A DNA stretch of 64,000 bases from Hyperoplus lanceolatus (GCA_026929865.2 CM049410.1:27870001-27934000), one strand, 5' to 3'. Counted from the stretch's first letter, positions 13,519 through 36,912 are shown. The notes: a model not told the origin generated them from the sequence alone. Numbers and translations: made by a program.

Positions 13519-13893
13519 CTGTCTTTATCAAACTTCTAAAACATTTTTTGTAAGAGATTAAAAATGTAGGGTACATGGCCTGGCGTACATATTCAAACAC
13601 ATGTAGCTAATTTTCTAATATTTTCTAAGGGCCTTTAGAATAATCCTAACTTTCTCTCACTGTCTAATTAAATAACAACATAATAGTTTAATATATTAAA
13701 GCATTTTTAGTCAAAAGTATTAGGAAAAAGGTATTTATTAAAGAAAATACTATAACGTGACAAACAAACAGATTTTATTGGTTTTCAAAGTGTTTTAACA
13801 AAATAATCCAAAAACACACAGAGATCACAATTCGATAATCGACAATAACCTGAGTGACACAATTATAGTTTTATTACATTTTCCCCCTCGTTA

Positions 13894-14152
13894 AAGGTGC
13901 TACGAGGAACTTTTTAAATATTTCTGAAACAGTCTCATTTTTCCTCTGATGATCATAAATTACATGTAACAGCAAACGAGACCATCAGTGTAAAAGAATG
14001 CAATTTTTATATAGTTTTTCTTAATGCCTTTGTCATGGGTATACTACGCTCACCCAGGAACAACAGCTGGCGTGGTAAAAACACTATCACTCTTGAAAGA
14101 AAGAAAGAATGAACACAAACTTAAAGTTCCTCAGTGCACTTTTAATGTAAAA
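13894..14152 (+). mobile_element. MITE-4 copy
   Basis: Starts ttaaaggtgctacgaggaac and ends near gtgcacttttaatg. The core 'gcctttgtcatgggtatac' and 'cacccaggaacaacagctg' are shared with an inverse copy at 21412-21666. Confidence 0.7.
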
Positions 14153-14345
14153 TGAATATACACACAGAGCAGCATTCAAATCAATATAATCAAACTTAAA
14201 TCAGTGTTTTGATCACAGTTGCAGATGCCCAGTGCTAAAAACAACAACAAACACGATATTTAATATATTAATCCATTAATTTATCATTTATAATAACAGA
14301 CCAAAGTCCATATAAACACGTCTTCACCGTCATAAACTTCTAAAC

Positions 14346-14612
14346 TTAAAGCTGGGGTGTGTGATTTCTGATTGGTCAAAAGTTAACATGAGCTGTACAC
14401 TTTGACCAATCAGAGCGAGGCTCCGATTCTCTGTTCTTATTGGCTGTTGGGACTGTCCATTCACTTTGACACGACGTTGTTGGTGTAGAGCGTGTCAGGG
14501 AGGGACCATAGGGGAGGGACCAAAGAGAAACCAAAGTGGAGCGGTTGAGGTATTTGGATTCGAATCTCTATCCCAACTGCCATTTTCTCCCCAAATCCTC
14601 CACCCCAGTTTA
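14346..14612 (+). mobile_element. MITE-3 copy
   Basis: TTAA-AGCTGGGGTGTGTGATT ... CCACCCCAGT-TTAA. The interior has a 'gattggtcaa...ttgaccaatc' inverted pair. Copies lie at 40082-40349 and 48302-48545. The next 400 bases hold a GAATGAAT tract and unclassified repeat. Confidence 0.75.
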
Positions 14613-15018
14613 AACTGTCAGTGCAAAATATCTGTGCTCAAAAAATAAAAATAAAGAAATCATAATCAATTTCTTTAGCCTCTATCTTATCATTAATTAT
14701 ATCTAGAAATCAATTCATTTTAATGTATTTGAATGACCAATGAATGAATGAATGAATGAAAAAAAAATTATTTCAAATATGCAACAACAATACAATATTA
14801 CAAATGCATCAACAGGAGTCAGCCCTAGTGACTCCTGCACTGATAAGGCCGCCAAGCACTCTGTAAAAATGCCACAACATATTAATACAAATGGATCCTT
14901 GGTACTTTATTGCACCGTGGGTCGGAGATCAATGTATTTTTGGTTCCTCTGTGTGTTTTGCACATATTGCAGAAATTGAACAATAAAGTTGACTTGAGAC
15001 TTGTGACTTGAGAATAAG

Positions 15019-15427
15019 CCTGCGTTCCAATCCCCATACTATCTACTATATAGTATGGTAGAGAAAAGATTTAGGATGTCCCGATTCTTGTGGCCAGATT
15101 TAGGATGGTTAGAAGTACCCGGATGTCTACTAGATCCGGCTGAGATTGTTAGTGTTGAAAGGTGCATCCTATTTGGGCGATTCTGACCCACAATCCAGTG
15201 CGCACGTGAAGTGACGTCACATCGACGGAGCCTCCATATGAAAACAAACGGGGATGAGACGGATATAAAAGCAAGAGGCAAGATCAAGGCGCCATGTTAT
15301 GATGAAATAAATAAGTAAAAGTATGTCCCAATAGTATGCCTACTGCATCCTAACTAGATTATTTTTATCGTCGGATGTAGTATGTAGAATAGAAAAAAGA
15401 AAGAGGAGGAGATTTGGAATGCAGGGT
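15019..15427 (+). mobile_element. MITE-5 copy
   Basis: Ends CCTGCGTTCCAATCCCCATAC and GGAATGCAGG. The body matches 1838-2247, including 'agcaagaggcaagatcaagg'. Confidence 0.75.
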
Positions 15428-15494
15428 GAGCATCAATATGTTGCTTTTCCTCTGTAAAGATATAGTGTGTAACTTTTTGATGTAGGATTGCATA

Positions 15495-15645
15495 GAGTTT
15501 TTTTTTTTTTTTTAACCTTTATTTCTACAGGTAAATCCCATTGAGACCGAAGACTCATTTTCAAGGGAGAACTGTTTTCCTTTCCCACGTTACCATTCAC
15601 ACACACATTCATACACCGATAGCAGCAGGCTAACTATCGACATGA
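15495..15645 (-). mobile_element. Truncated SINE S4
   Basis: Only the 3' half of S4 is present (acaggtaaatcccattgag to agcaggctaactatcgac). It breaks into a short MITE-5-like end just beyond the protease stop codon. Confidence 0.65.
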
Positions 15646-15683
15646 AACGAAAGAGTATGTGATTTTGGAACGCAGGGTAAAAT

Positions 15684-24954
<9,271 letters not shown>

Positions 24955-25048
24955 GTTGTGAATCTTTCAGTGGTGAAATGAGGAAGGTGAGACTGTGTGT
25001 TTGCTGTAAACCTGATGGGTCAGTGTGTCACTACATAAGGCAACTCCT

Positions 25049-25510
<462 letters not shown>

Positions 25511-25673
25511 CTCACACACTAACACACAAGTATCAACAGAGCTGAAAGTTGTAGGGCCGGTCCCAGGCCCTTTAGAGTTGATAAACTAACAACAATGCAC
25601 AATGATAAAAACTATGTAACATGGCGGGGCACTATTAGGGTTTAACACTTTTGATTCATAGATTTCACCATGA

Positions 25674-25806
25674 AACTATGAAACTATGAAACTATGAAAC
25701 TATGAAACTATGCCAGTCGATTACTCACATTAAAAAAATATATTTTTTTGTATCAAAATGTTTTCAGAAACGTTTGAATAAATTGCAAAATTGGCTATCG
25801 ACAACA

Positions 25807-25902
<96 letters not shown>
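25674..25902. repeat. 8-bp tandem (tgaaacta)n and a (CA)n tract
   Basis: The 8-bp unit repeats at 25674-25712. The CA tract is 25811-25902. The 400 bases that follow show nothing recognisable. Confidence 0.9.
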
Positions 25903-26307
25903 TTACACACAAAATATTCCAAAATGTAAAAACGTAAAAATGTAGTAGCCGATCGCTTCCCCATGGCGACCAAGACAAGGGCGAGACTGGACCATCAGCA
26001 TTGTGTTTCAGAGAGGTTTATTTCAGGAGCATCCATCAGACATAGAGGATTTCATGGAGCATCGAAGCAGCAGTGAGAGGGCCGCCATGGCACCTCTTGA
26101 TAGCTACAGAACAGTGGCTTATATCGTGTGTTGGGGTGTATCACGTGTGTCTTAATCTTCTACTAATAGACAGATCGTTTCATCACAGCAAGTCAAACAC
26201 ATGTCCTTACATAGATGGTTCTCGTTACTTCCCCAGTGACCCCAACCTTTAGAGTCTATCTGCTCAGCAACTCTGGTGAACAGCTATTTAAATCTACCAC
26301 AGTAACA

Positions 26308-26436
26308 CTAAGGGCCGGTTTCGCAGACATAGATAAAGCCTAGTTCTGGACTAAATTGTACTTTCAATGGACAATCTCCATTCAAAACTCCATTTAGTCC
26401 AGGGCTAGGCTTAATCCATGTCTGTGAAACCGGCCC
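26308..26436. mobile_element. MITE-8 copy
   Basis: AGGGCCGGTTTCGCAGACA and TGTCTGTGAAACCGGCCCT are exact or near-exact inverse ends. The inner halves also pair (cctagttctggactaaat with the inverse of tttagtccagggctagg). Confidence 0.75.
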
Positions 26437-26835
26437 TGTATGTAATAAGCTGTTACATTATGAGCAAAATCCTTCTCCCAGCAAACTGATTTCTCAAACA
26501 TTTCTTCATCAAAGAGTTGTCAGTTGTTGTTCAGGAAGCTGTTTTATATCTCTTATCAATTACCGGCTGTAGTGGAAGAGCCGGTTTGATGGTGGATTGC
26601 AACATCAACCACATTAACCTCAAACAAAAACAACAGTTTGTTCCGGACAGTGACACAGATAAATAGTTTGGCATTCAAATATGTACTAGCAGCTTCCCAG
26701 ACTGTATGTTTTCAAATTATTTTATTAGGATTACCGCTTGGGATTAAACCATCTTGTTTTCGAGGGGGGCCTTGCAAACAAAATATACAATGAAAACATA
26801 TTTTTAACCTACAAAGAGAAAAAGAAAAAAAATAC

Positions 26836-26838
<3 letters not shown>

Positions 26839-26889
<51 letters not shown>

Positions 26890-27213
26890 ACACACAAACA
26901 CACACACACACACACACACGTTATAAGTGCTTGACATCAATCGACTGTGTCTCAGGTAGTAGAGCGGGTTGGCTGATGATCAAAGGGTTGGAGGTTCGAT
27001 CCCCGCCCTGCCACCTGTGTCATAGTTGTTGTGTCCTTGGGCAAGACACTTCACCCACCTTGCCTCATGTGAATGTCGATAGTTAGCCTGCTGCTATCGG
27101 TGTGTGAATGTGTGTGTGAATGGTAACGTGGGAAAGGAAAACAGGTCTCCCTTGTAAAAGAGTCTTTGGTCTCAATGGGATTTACCTGAGGAAATAAAGG
27201 TTAAAAAAAAAAA
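26839..27213 (+). mobile_element. (CA)n followed by SINE S4
   Basis: CA tract at 26839-26920. A full S4 at 26945-27213 has 'ggtagtagagcgggtt' (A box-like), 'ggaggttcgatcccc' (B box) and tail 'aataaaggttaaaaaaaa'. Confidence 0.8.
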
Positions 27214-27469
27214 ATCTTGCTTAGTATTTTTCCGAGAATAAATAAACTTGGTAAAGTGATAGTAACAATGATAAACATAAAGTAAATTAAAACATTTCAT
27301 TACAATACGTGATTAGTAACATGAAAAAATATAAATATATAAAAATAAGAACCAACACCACAACATATCTGTGATTTAAATTGGCTATGAGCAACTTTGT
27401 GTTTTATCTACTGTTAGTAGTTCAAGGCAGAAACACATAGAAACTCATAGAACCTTTGTCAAAATAATG

Positions 27470-28010
27470 ACTCAGCGATTCTGGAGAACGCTCGTTGTCA
27501 AAATCACTTTTAAACCTGCAGTGTGTAGAATTTTGGGTTTTATTTCCTAGCAGATTTTGAACAAAGTAATTATAATATCCATAAGTACATTTAATTTAGT
27601 GCATAATAGTTATTATTTTTCCCCTTAGAAAGGGTCTCATATATGTCCATATTTCTGCATATTTTGGACCAAGGCCTAGTGCCGCCATCTTGAAAGTGTC
27701 ATAGTTGGAATGTCATCAGGTGCATTGTTTAAAATTTAGAATTGTTCTTGTCCTTGAAGGCCACTGTAGCTTCTGTTATTATTCTAAAGGGGTGGGGTTA
27801 CCCAGGGAGCGTTGCATTCTAGAACTTTGTAGAACTTTCTTGATGATGTCATATTACACACTGCACCTTTAATTCAAAATCAGTGAATATCTCCTCATGA
27901 TCCACTACCTGTCTGTACTGTGTGTGTGCGCTTTAAAAAAAAATGCAGTGTTAAACCACAGCCTAGGCTCTGTAAACGGGTATGTTGCTAGCTATGATGG
28001 GCCCTCTTTG
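27470..28010 (-). mobile_element. MITE-6 interrupted by a MITE-1 (27509-27872)
   Basis: The MITE-6 halves 'gcgattctggagaacgctcg' and 'aatcagtgaatatctcctca' are split by a full MITE-1 with TTAA at both edges. 28011-28800 holds no recognised element or gene. Confidence 0.75.
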
Positions 28011-28849
28011 TTTACATACCCTAGGTTTTATTTTTAAAAGCTCATTGATTTTCTCAGTTTTTATAGGATTTTAATATTCCTCTTTGGCGACATCTGGTGG
28101 TGATATCCAGAATTACATTTAAAATGTTTTAAACTTTAGACAAGGCACAAGTATCAGCAGAAAAACAGACAAAAATTGGGATGAGTCTTAAAATAAAGAT
28201 CAACATTATAACAATGAATAAAAGTATTTTTTAAATAAAGTAATAAAATTAACACAGAATATCTCAGGGCTGAACACAAATAGATCATAAGTAGTTCAAG
28301 TATAACACATTTAATTGGGAGCACAGTCTCACAGATATAATAGCTTTTTTTGGTTATTTTCTGACGTTGTTGTATTCTATATAGCCTCCAGTAGGCTATA
28401 GCTACATTTCTTTATTTCAAACGCTAAAATGTCGTATTCCTCTAGAAAATGTACATTTATGAATTGAAACTTTGCAAGAACTATGATGAAATTGATTAGA
28501 AAAATAGTGTTGCTATATATTTTGTGTAAAAAACAACAACATCAAAAATCACATTTTCCAGTGAACGCTCAATATTATGGATAAGCTATTATCATGCACA
28601 ATAAATCTAGGTCTACAAATAACTCGCCCAAATTCACAAGAAGGTGTGTAAACATTTCCAATATAGATGAACAACAGTTTCAGTATTTGAATAACATAAA
28701 GTACTGGTTTAAATGAATGTTGTATATGTATTTAATATTACACACAAAAAACTGTTTTGTTCTAGTAGTTTCTCAGCTTGGCCAGAACGGGCCAGTAGCT
28801 GGTAGAAGCGTATGATGTCACGCTTTCGGGGACACGTCATCACGCAGAG

Positions 28850-28965
28850 CTTTGTGATTGGACAAGACTCCCCGGGAAGGCTCGAGAACGCTCGAGAAGC
28901 AACTAGAGTGAACTAGAGGTGCGCGAGAGAAGTATAAATATGGGCGGCGGTTGGAATCAGCAGTC
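28850..28965 (+). promoter_or_regulatory. hsp70 heat-shock promoter
   Basis: An HSF-type heat shock element spans 28875-28899. GAA at 28876, 28886 and 28896 alternates with CTC at 28881 and 28891, so five units sit at perfect 5-base spacing, with CTC standing in for TTC. An inverted CCAAT (gattgg) lies near 28856 and the TATA box TATAAATA is at 28933-28940. Transcription should start about 28963-28968. This argues for heat induction. Confidence 0.85.
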
Positions 28966-29747
28966 ATTCAAGAGTCAGAGCGAGAAAGTGAACGGAGCAG
29001 AGAAACCGACACAACTCAACGGAAATTTCTCCTTTTCTTCCATATTCCATCTTTTTAACGAGGGTAAGTTCGCTGTTTCAGTTGTTTTCACTTGAATATA
29101 TTGTGTTTTACTTATCGACTACGTTATTACTGTATTTATTACTTTAAAATTACACGTCGCCGTTAAAATGATTTATGTTTGAATTAGCAGTTGATAACCG
29201 TTAGTCTCAAATTGACAGCACTGAAGTAAAATGAATGAGAAATATCTGGAAACTTTCGATGCTTTATTACTTGGTTGTACCCTATTTTTTACTGTTATTA
29301 GTATTTTTTCATACTTTATTTTATCCCATTTTCTACTGCTATGATTAATGTTTGGTTAACGTCTCTTCTTCTTTAGGGAGATTAAAGTCAGAAAACTGTT
29401 TATTTCCGTTAGTTTCTCAATGAATATCTAAAATAAAAGACATTTTGTCAAATAATAAGAAACGGTGTCAAGATTTATGCTAACACTATCGCAACATAAT
29501 AACTAAATAACCGAATACTATTGACCTAACATCTCAAAAATATTGAATAAGTATCTCAAAATAACAACATAATATTTGGGACTTCATAAATGTATCATGT
29601 CAGTTGACCCAATTCATCATATGAATATTGATTTCTAAGTTACTTATAAGATTAAGCAGAAGTTAGCTCCTATAGGTGTTAACTTTTCTAATGTTAATTT
29701 TGCCTTTTTCGCCTGTTTGCTTCTTCAAGACACTGAGAATAACCAAG

Positions 29748-32615
29748 ATGCCTGCCGCCGCTAAGCCTAAAAGTAAAGGTATTGCCATCGGGATTGACCT
29801 GGGCACCACCTACTCCTGTGTGGGGGTTTTCCAGCACGGGAAAGTAGAAATCATCGCCAACGACCAGGGCAACAGGACCACGCCAAGCTATGTGGCGTTC
29901 ACGGACAGCGAGAGACTCATTGGGGACGCAGCCAAGAACCAGGTTAATATTCTACGTTTTTTTTATTGCTTGTGTTGTGTGATAATTTGTCTCAGATCCT
30001 TATTTGTTTATTTTATCATTGTTAATAAACTTAAACTGTGGGGCGCTCTGGTGGCATAGTGGGTTAGAGCGTGTAGCATAGGCTCGGTCCTTGTTGCAGT
30101 GGTCGCGGGTTTGAATCTGACCCGTGGATCTTTATTTCATGTCATCCCCCCCTCTCTCCCACTCCCCATTTCAACTAGTCTGTACTCTCTGATTTTGATC
30201 TGTCAATTAAAGGTTAAAAAACACAAAAAATATCTTTCAAAAAAAACTTGAAGTCCTTTCCCGGCCCTCCTGTGTCTGTCTGCTGTTTATATTTAAATGT
30301 TTGTATGATCTGTAGACTGTTGAAATTGAATTTGGGATTAATAAAGTTGTTTGAATTTGAACTTGAACAGGTGGCTCTGAACCCCAGCAACACAGTGTTT
30401 GATGCAAAGAGACTGATTGGGAGGAAGCTGGAGGACCCAGTGGTGCAGGCCGACATGAAGCACTGGCCCTTTAAGGTGGTGGGAGACGGAGGCAAGCCCA
30501 AGATTCAGGTACGAACACACAACTCAGCTTTCAGCATAGAAATACATTGATTTGTTGACCTGTTGATGTTGAGCACAAAAGCTACCAGTGAAAAACTACT
30601 CATACTATTTTTAGGTTTTCAAGATGAAATAGCATATATTTAATCAAGTCACAATGAATAAAATGTTCTCATATAAGTTATAGTAAAAATGTTGGTTCAA
30701 ATAAAGTTGAAATTCATTTGAGTATCTGACTGTACACTGACAAAAGGCCTATCTTTTCTTACCCCTATCAGGTGGAGTACAAAGGAGAGGAGAAGAGCTT
30801 CTACCCAGAGGAGATCTCGTCCATGGTCCTAGTGAAGATGAAGGAGATAGCTGAGGCCTATCTGGGCCAGACAGTGAACAACGCCGTGGTCACAGTCCCG
30901 GCGTATTTCAACGACTCCCAGCGCCAGGCCACGAAAGACGCCGGCGTGATCGCAGGCCTGAACGTCCTGAGGATCATCAACGAGCCCACGGCCGCCGCCA
31001 TCGCATACGGCCTGGACAAGAGCAAGACGGGGGAACGCAACGTGCTGATCTTTGACCTGGGGGGGGGCACCTTCGACGTGTCCATCCTCACCATCGAGGA
31101 CGGAATCTTCGAGGTCAAATCCACCGCCGGAGACACTCACCTGGGGGGGGAGGACTTTGACAACCGCATGGTCAACCACTTTGTGGAGGAGTTCAAGAGG
31201 AAGCACAAGAAGGACATCAGCGGGAACAAGAGAGCTCTGAGGCGGCTACGCACGGCCTGTGAGAGGGCCAAGAGGACGCTGTCCTCCAGCTCCCAGGCCA
31301 GCATCGAGATCGACTCTCTGTTTGAGGGCGTGGACTTCTACACCTCCGTCACCAGAGCGCGCTTCGAGGAGCTGTGCTCAGACCTGTTCAGAGGAACCCT
31401 GGAGCCCGTGGAGAAAGCTCTGAGAGACGCCAAGATGGACAAGGCCCAGGTCCACGACATGGTGCTGGTAGGAGGCTCCACGCGCATCCCCAAGATCCAG
31501 AAGCTGCTGCAGGACTTCTTCAACGGCCGCGAGCTGAACAAGAGCATCAACCCTGACGAGGCCGTGGCCTATGGAGCCGCCGTCCAGGCCGCCATCCTGT
31601 CAGGAGAAACCTCGGGGAACGTCCAGGACCTTCTGCTGCTGGACGTGGCTCCTCTGTCTCTGGGCATAGAGACGGCCGGAGGAGTCATGACTCCTCTCAT
31701 CAAACGCAACACCACCATCCCCACCAAGCAGACGCAGGTCTTCAGCACCTACTCAGACAACCAGCCCGGGGTGCTGATCCAGGTGTACGAGGGGGAGCGG
31801 GCCATGACCAAGGACAACAACCTGCTGGGGCGCTTTGAGCTGGGGGGCATCCCCCCCGCCCCGCGCGGCGTCCCACAGATACAGGTCACCTTCGACGTGG
31901 ACGCCAACGGCATCCTGAACGTGTCCGCTGTGGACCAGAGCACCGGCAAGGAGAACAAGATCACCATCACCAACGACAAGGTGAGACGGAGACTCTTGTT
32001 AAGCCTGTGTTCTGTTCATCACATTGACTTTGAGCCTGTTGTTATTATCTATTCTAATATTTAACATCATTTAGTTTGAGTGACCTGAGGTTTCTGACCT
32101 CTCACACACACACTCTCTTCTCTTTCCATGTGAAATGTATATTTGTTGTGTTTGTATTTGAATGAATGAGTTTTGAATAATAATAATAATAATCAAATGA
32201 TCCCATCTCCCAGGGCCGACTGAGCAAAGAGGAGATAGAGCGCATGGTGCAGGAGGCAGACAGATACAAAGAGGAGGACGACCTTCAGAGGGACAGAATC
32301 ACGGCTAAGAATTCCCTGGAGTCCTACGCCTTCAACGTGAAGAGCAGCCTGCAGGACGAGAGCCTGAAGGGCCGAGTGGGCGAGGCGGAGCAGAAGAAGC
32401 TGGTGGGGAAGTGTGAGGAGGTTCTGACCTGGCTGGAGGCTAACCAGCTGGCAGAGGCAGAGGAATACACACACAGGCAGAAAGAGCTGGAGAAAGTGTG
32501 TAACCCCGTCATCTCCAAGTTATACCAAGGAGGGGCGCCCGCGGACAGCTGTGGAGAGCAGGCACGCGGCCCTGCAGGGGCACAGCAGGGGCCCACCATA
32601 GAGGAGGTCGACTAA
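29748..32615 (+). CDS. hsp70: Cytosolic 70-kDa heat shock protein (647 aa), intron-containing, heat-inducible type
   Basis: A non-coding exon ends at 29063 (agg/gtaagt), and its intron ends at 29729. Coding exons are 29748-29942, 30371-30508, 30772-31980 and 32214-32615, in total 1944 bases with all junctions in phase 0. Signatures are IDLGTTYS (16-23), [14 protein letters not shown] (204-217) and [12 protein letters not shown]. The substrate-binding part and lid follow, and the end is the EEVD tail that binds TPR co-chaperones, so the protein is cytosolic/nuclear. It is an ATP-driven chaperone working with J-proteins and exchange factors. The N-terminus is longer than usual ([15 protein letters not shown]). 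The first two coding introns fall after AAKNQ and KPKIQ, the same sites I know from HSPA8, yet the promoter is of inducible type. It is best read as the fish HSPA1/hsp70 lineage; an hspa8-like copy is the alternative. Confidence 0.96.
30038..30240 (+). mobile_element. SINE S1 copy inside hsp70 (first coding intron)
   Basis: ggggcgctctggtggcatag head, 'ggtttgaatct' B-box-like site, and tail 'aaaaaacacaaaaaatatc'. It fills much of the 428-base intron and lies in the sense orientation. Confidence 0.8.
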
Positions 32616-33012
32616 CTACCACGACTGGGACTATAGGCCTTTTGCTCATGAGATTTATCATTATTTTATGTTTGAAATGAAGTCCAAATTTGAACAATCC
32701 TTTACTGTAAACAAACTGCCAAAAATATATATTCATAACTTTGTTTATGTAAATAAGATTTAAAAAAATATTTACATTCTATCAAAATAAAATGTTTAAT
32801 GTATAATTGAAAAACTAGTTCTATGTGAAATAAAACTCTAAAGAACATAAAGATTAATATATCTCTGCTGTAAACAGTGGTTTAACATACAGGGTTATGC
32901 CTTATTTAAAATGTTTGTCTTTGTAAATGAGTTGAAAAATAAATGTAAATGTTTATATATATATTTTTTAAATGTCGGGATGTGGTAATACAAGTTTGTA
33001 ATAAAGTTCAAA
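32616..33012 (+). terminator. hsp70 3'UTR with several polyadenylation signals
   Basis: AT-rich sequence holds AATAAA hexamers near 32786, 32829, 32938 and 32999. A GT-rich stretch 'tctcttgtgtttctggtttt' follows the last one at about 33020, which favours cleavage near 33015. Confidence 0.55.
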
Positions 33013-33462
33013 ATCCAAATGAATCTCTTGTGTTTCTGGTTTTAATCATAGATAGTATATAACATGTTTTAATGTGTCTTGTTTTCAATCCATCCATATT
33101 TCCTGAGGTTAAGTTTCAAAATAAAATGTCTGTTATGTATAAATTAAAAAACTAATAGGAAAAGTGTCTTTAAATCCATCAAACAAAGAATACATCCTCA
33201 TCCTACATATCTTTATGATCACTGGTTTTCATCTTTAATACCAGATGGGCTAGTGTTGCATTTAATCATTTCCTTTGCTTTACATATTAGAAAATAAGTG
33301 GAACATCTTGACTTACACATATGGGAAATTCTGGGTGGGTATGGTATAAACAACATCTAAAATAAGTAGTCATGTACTACAAATATATACCACAAGGTGT
33401 CACAGTTTCACTTGCATTGTCAGATTTTTTGTTGTAAATATAATCTGTCACCTTGGTTTTAT

Positions 33463-34055
33463 TCTATAAACTACTGACAACATTTCTACCAAATTACACC
33501 CCAAAAATATTCTCATTAAGAGCATTTCCATTAAGTGATTATCTAGAGATGGAGATTTAAGAAAAATCCAGACTGGTCTCTTAATTTTTTCCCCAGAGCT
33601 GTATGTAAATAATCCCTGCGTTCCAATTTCCATACTTACCTACTATTTAGTATGCCAGAAAAAGATTTAGGATGTCCCAATACATGCACACCAATTGTAG
33701 TATGCTGAAAATACATTAATGCCCCACTTACTCCAATAGCATTTTGGAGTATTCGTCTTTATTCTTGACATTTCTCGACATGATGAAAAAAAAATCTTCC
33801 TTAACTGATTTTTTTTTCTCTCCTGTGGCCCTAAAACTCTTCTGTACTTTAGTATGTAGTGTAGTAAAAAGAATTGCAACGCAGGGTCAGTGTCTCTCGT
33901 TTTACTTTTTATAGGTATGAGTAGAATGAACATTTTGGTTTTATTCTATAAACTAGCCTACTGACAACATTTCTACCAAATTCCCCCCCCCCCCCACAAA
34001 GTAATATAGAGATGAAGATTTAAGACTGGTCCCTTCATTTTTTCCAGAGCTGTTT
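33463..34055 (+). repeat. Two copies of an unclassified repeat around a short MITE-5-like element
   Basis: 'ctgacaacatttctaccaaa' to 'ttttttccagagctgt' occurs at 33463-33605 and 33915-34055. A short relative of MITE-5 (33617-33889, ends CCCTGCGTTCC / GCAACGCAGGGT) lies between. A second short-form element is at 50694-51066. Confidence 0.7.
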
Positions 34056-34159
34056 TTCACTCCATGTAAAAGAAATGTTTCACAGGAGATTATAATGAGT
34101 ATCTAGGTCGGTTTTACTTTTACTCTTTTATTTTGTGAAGCGGATACAGATGTAAACCG

Positions 34160-34593
34160 TTGGTCCGGTCGGCAGCTCCACACAGCCAGTCCCGCCCCAG
34201 CTTTCAGTCTGTGCCATCTTTATTTAGGAAAGAACAAAAAACAGCGCTGAAACAAGCCCAACCTCGGCATTCATTCGACTTTATTGGGCTTAATTTGACT
34301 AAAAATCACCTTGAAACGGGACATATATGCTCAGTATTAACAGCCACACCCCTTAAGAAAAAACCGCTGCTGCTGTAACCGTTAGCTTTTGAGCCACCGA
34401 AGCTAAGCTAGCCAATTTAGCATCTCGTTTTTCGGTTTCAGCCGTTAATTAAGAAAATAACAAAACAGCGGCTAATTGATTTGACTTGGGATCTGAAATC
34501 AAGAGGGACTACTGCGGGACATGGACCAGGCGCGCTGTTGAGAGGACATCGCTGTTGTTTTGTCGTTCCGGAAAGGAGCGACAATAAGCCGCG
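34160..34593 (+). other. taok2: Probable taok2 non-coding first exon with a 6-codon uORF
   Basis: A region free of repeats ends in a strong donor (gccgcg/gtgagtgatg, exon end 34593). No start codon in it can join exon 2 in frame. A uORF at 34521-34541 (ATG GAC CAG GCG CGC TGT TGA) has G at -3 and +4. The 5' boundary is a guess, and the assignment rests on position, strand and the donor. Confidence 0.5.
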
Positions 34594-35123
34594 GTGAGTG
34601 ATGCTACATCCTAGCTAGCTGCTGTGCTATGCTGAGCTAGGCTAGGCTATGCTAGTTAGCCATTCCAAGGGGGTTGCTTCAAACTTCTGTCCTGGTCGTA
34701 TTGTCAGTTGCAGGCTGCACCCTAATAAATCGACAGTGAAATTTTCATTAATGAGCTAAGCTGAAATAAAAGGGGGTCATTCCCAGTGGTTGGAAACGAG
34801 AATGTACACCATGTTATGAAACGAGCAGTTAAAAGTACATTCATATTTTGCAGTGATTCAAGTAGTTCAATTACTCAGTTTTTTTTGTGGCATTTCTGTG
34901 TAGTTGACTTTTGACATTACAACCACTTATGGGCCATAAACGGATTGAATATTGATATGAATGTGACCGTTGCTGCTCTAGTTGAACCCGCATTGAACAG
35001 CCCCAGATAATACAAAAATCCAGATTTGTTTTCAACTTAAAAACATTCCTTGTATTTGAGTCCCTGTGAAAAGTACAGATGAGACTGTTTCATTATGGAC
35101 AGGGTTAGATCTCAGGGCTCCTC

Positions 35124-35613
35124 ACTCACTCACTCACTCACTCACTCACACTCTCACTCACTCACTCACTCACTCACTCACTCACTCACTCACTCACTCA
35201 CTCACTCACTCTCACTCACTCACACTCTCACTCACCTCACTCTCTCACTCACTCACTCACTCCTCACTCACTCCCTCACTCACCTCACACTCACACCTCA
35301 CTCACTCAGTCAGTCACTCACTCACTCACACTCTCACTCACTCACTCACTCACTCACTCACTCACTCACACTCTCACTCACTCACACTCTCACTCACTCA
35401 CACACTCACTCACTCACTCACTCACTCACTCTCACTCACTCACTCACTCACTCACTCACACTCTCACTCACTCACTCACTCACTCACTCACTCACTCACT
35501 CCCTCACTCACACTCTCACTCACTCTGTCAGTCACTCACTCACTCCCTCACTCACTCACTCACTCACTCACTCACTCAGTCACACTCTCTCTCACTCAGT
35601 CACTCACTCACGT
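35124..35613. repeat. (CTCA)n tetranucleotide array, 490 bp
   Basis: CTCA units with CACT, CCCT and CAGT variants in taok2 intron 1. Open in several frames only because of the repeat. Confidence 0.96.
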
Positions 35614-35775
35614 TTTTAGTTTCTGTGATATGCTCAGTTGCATTTTTTGGTGATGTATGACTTTTCTGAATTATATTTAGTTATAATTCCACGTTTACAT
35701 TACTGAATTTGATCATGTTTACAAAATAGTTTGAACGGCTTTTTGTTAGTAGCTTTAGTAGTTTTCTCCCTAGGG

Positions 35776-36514
<739 letters not shown>

Positions 36515-36912
36515 TTAAAACTTGCCAGAGAACGACCGTCTTCCTCTGGAAATATGACTAAAATAGACACCACACGAGACGGACTCTTTCTCCTTAAATG
36601 TAGAATTATTTGGTGGTTTTTAAACATATACTCAAAACAGCAGGGAGACAGAAAAAAGGGCAGCACTTATTTTAAGAAGCAAAATAGACAAAACATCTCA
36701 AAACTGACCAGTATTTGAATAAACAAAAGCTTTTTACCGTCCATGTCTTTCTCGTCTTTTTAATACTGTTACCATTAAGTTAATTTACTTTATTAGTCGA
36801 TGGCTACATTGAAATTTGTCTTTTTCGCCTATCCCCTCTTTAAGTTACCACCCTTTTCTTGTGACAATCTATTGTAGAGTGAAAGCCTTTTGCTTCTTCC
36901 TTTTCCTCGGAT

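Noticed and set aside
32193..32599. Long frames antisense to hsp70 exons
   Set aside because: They are shadows produced by the GC-rich third positions of the hsp70 coding strand.
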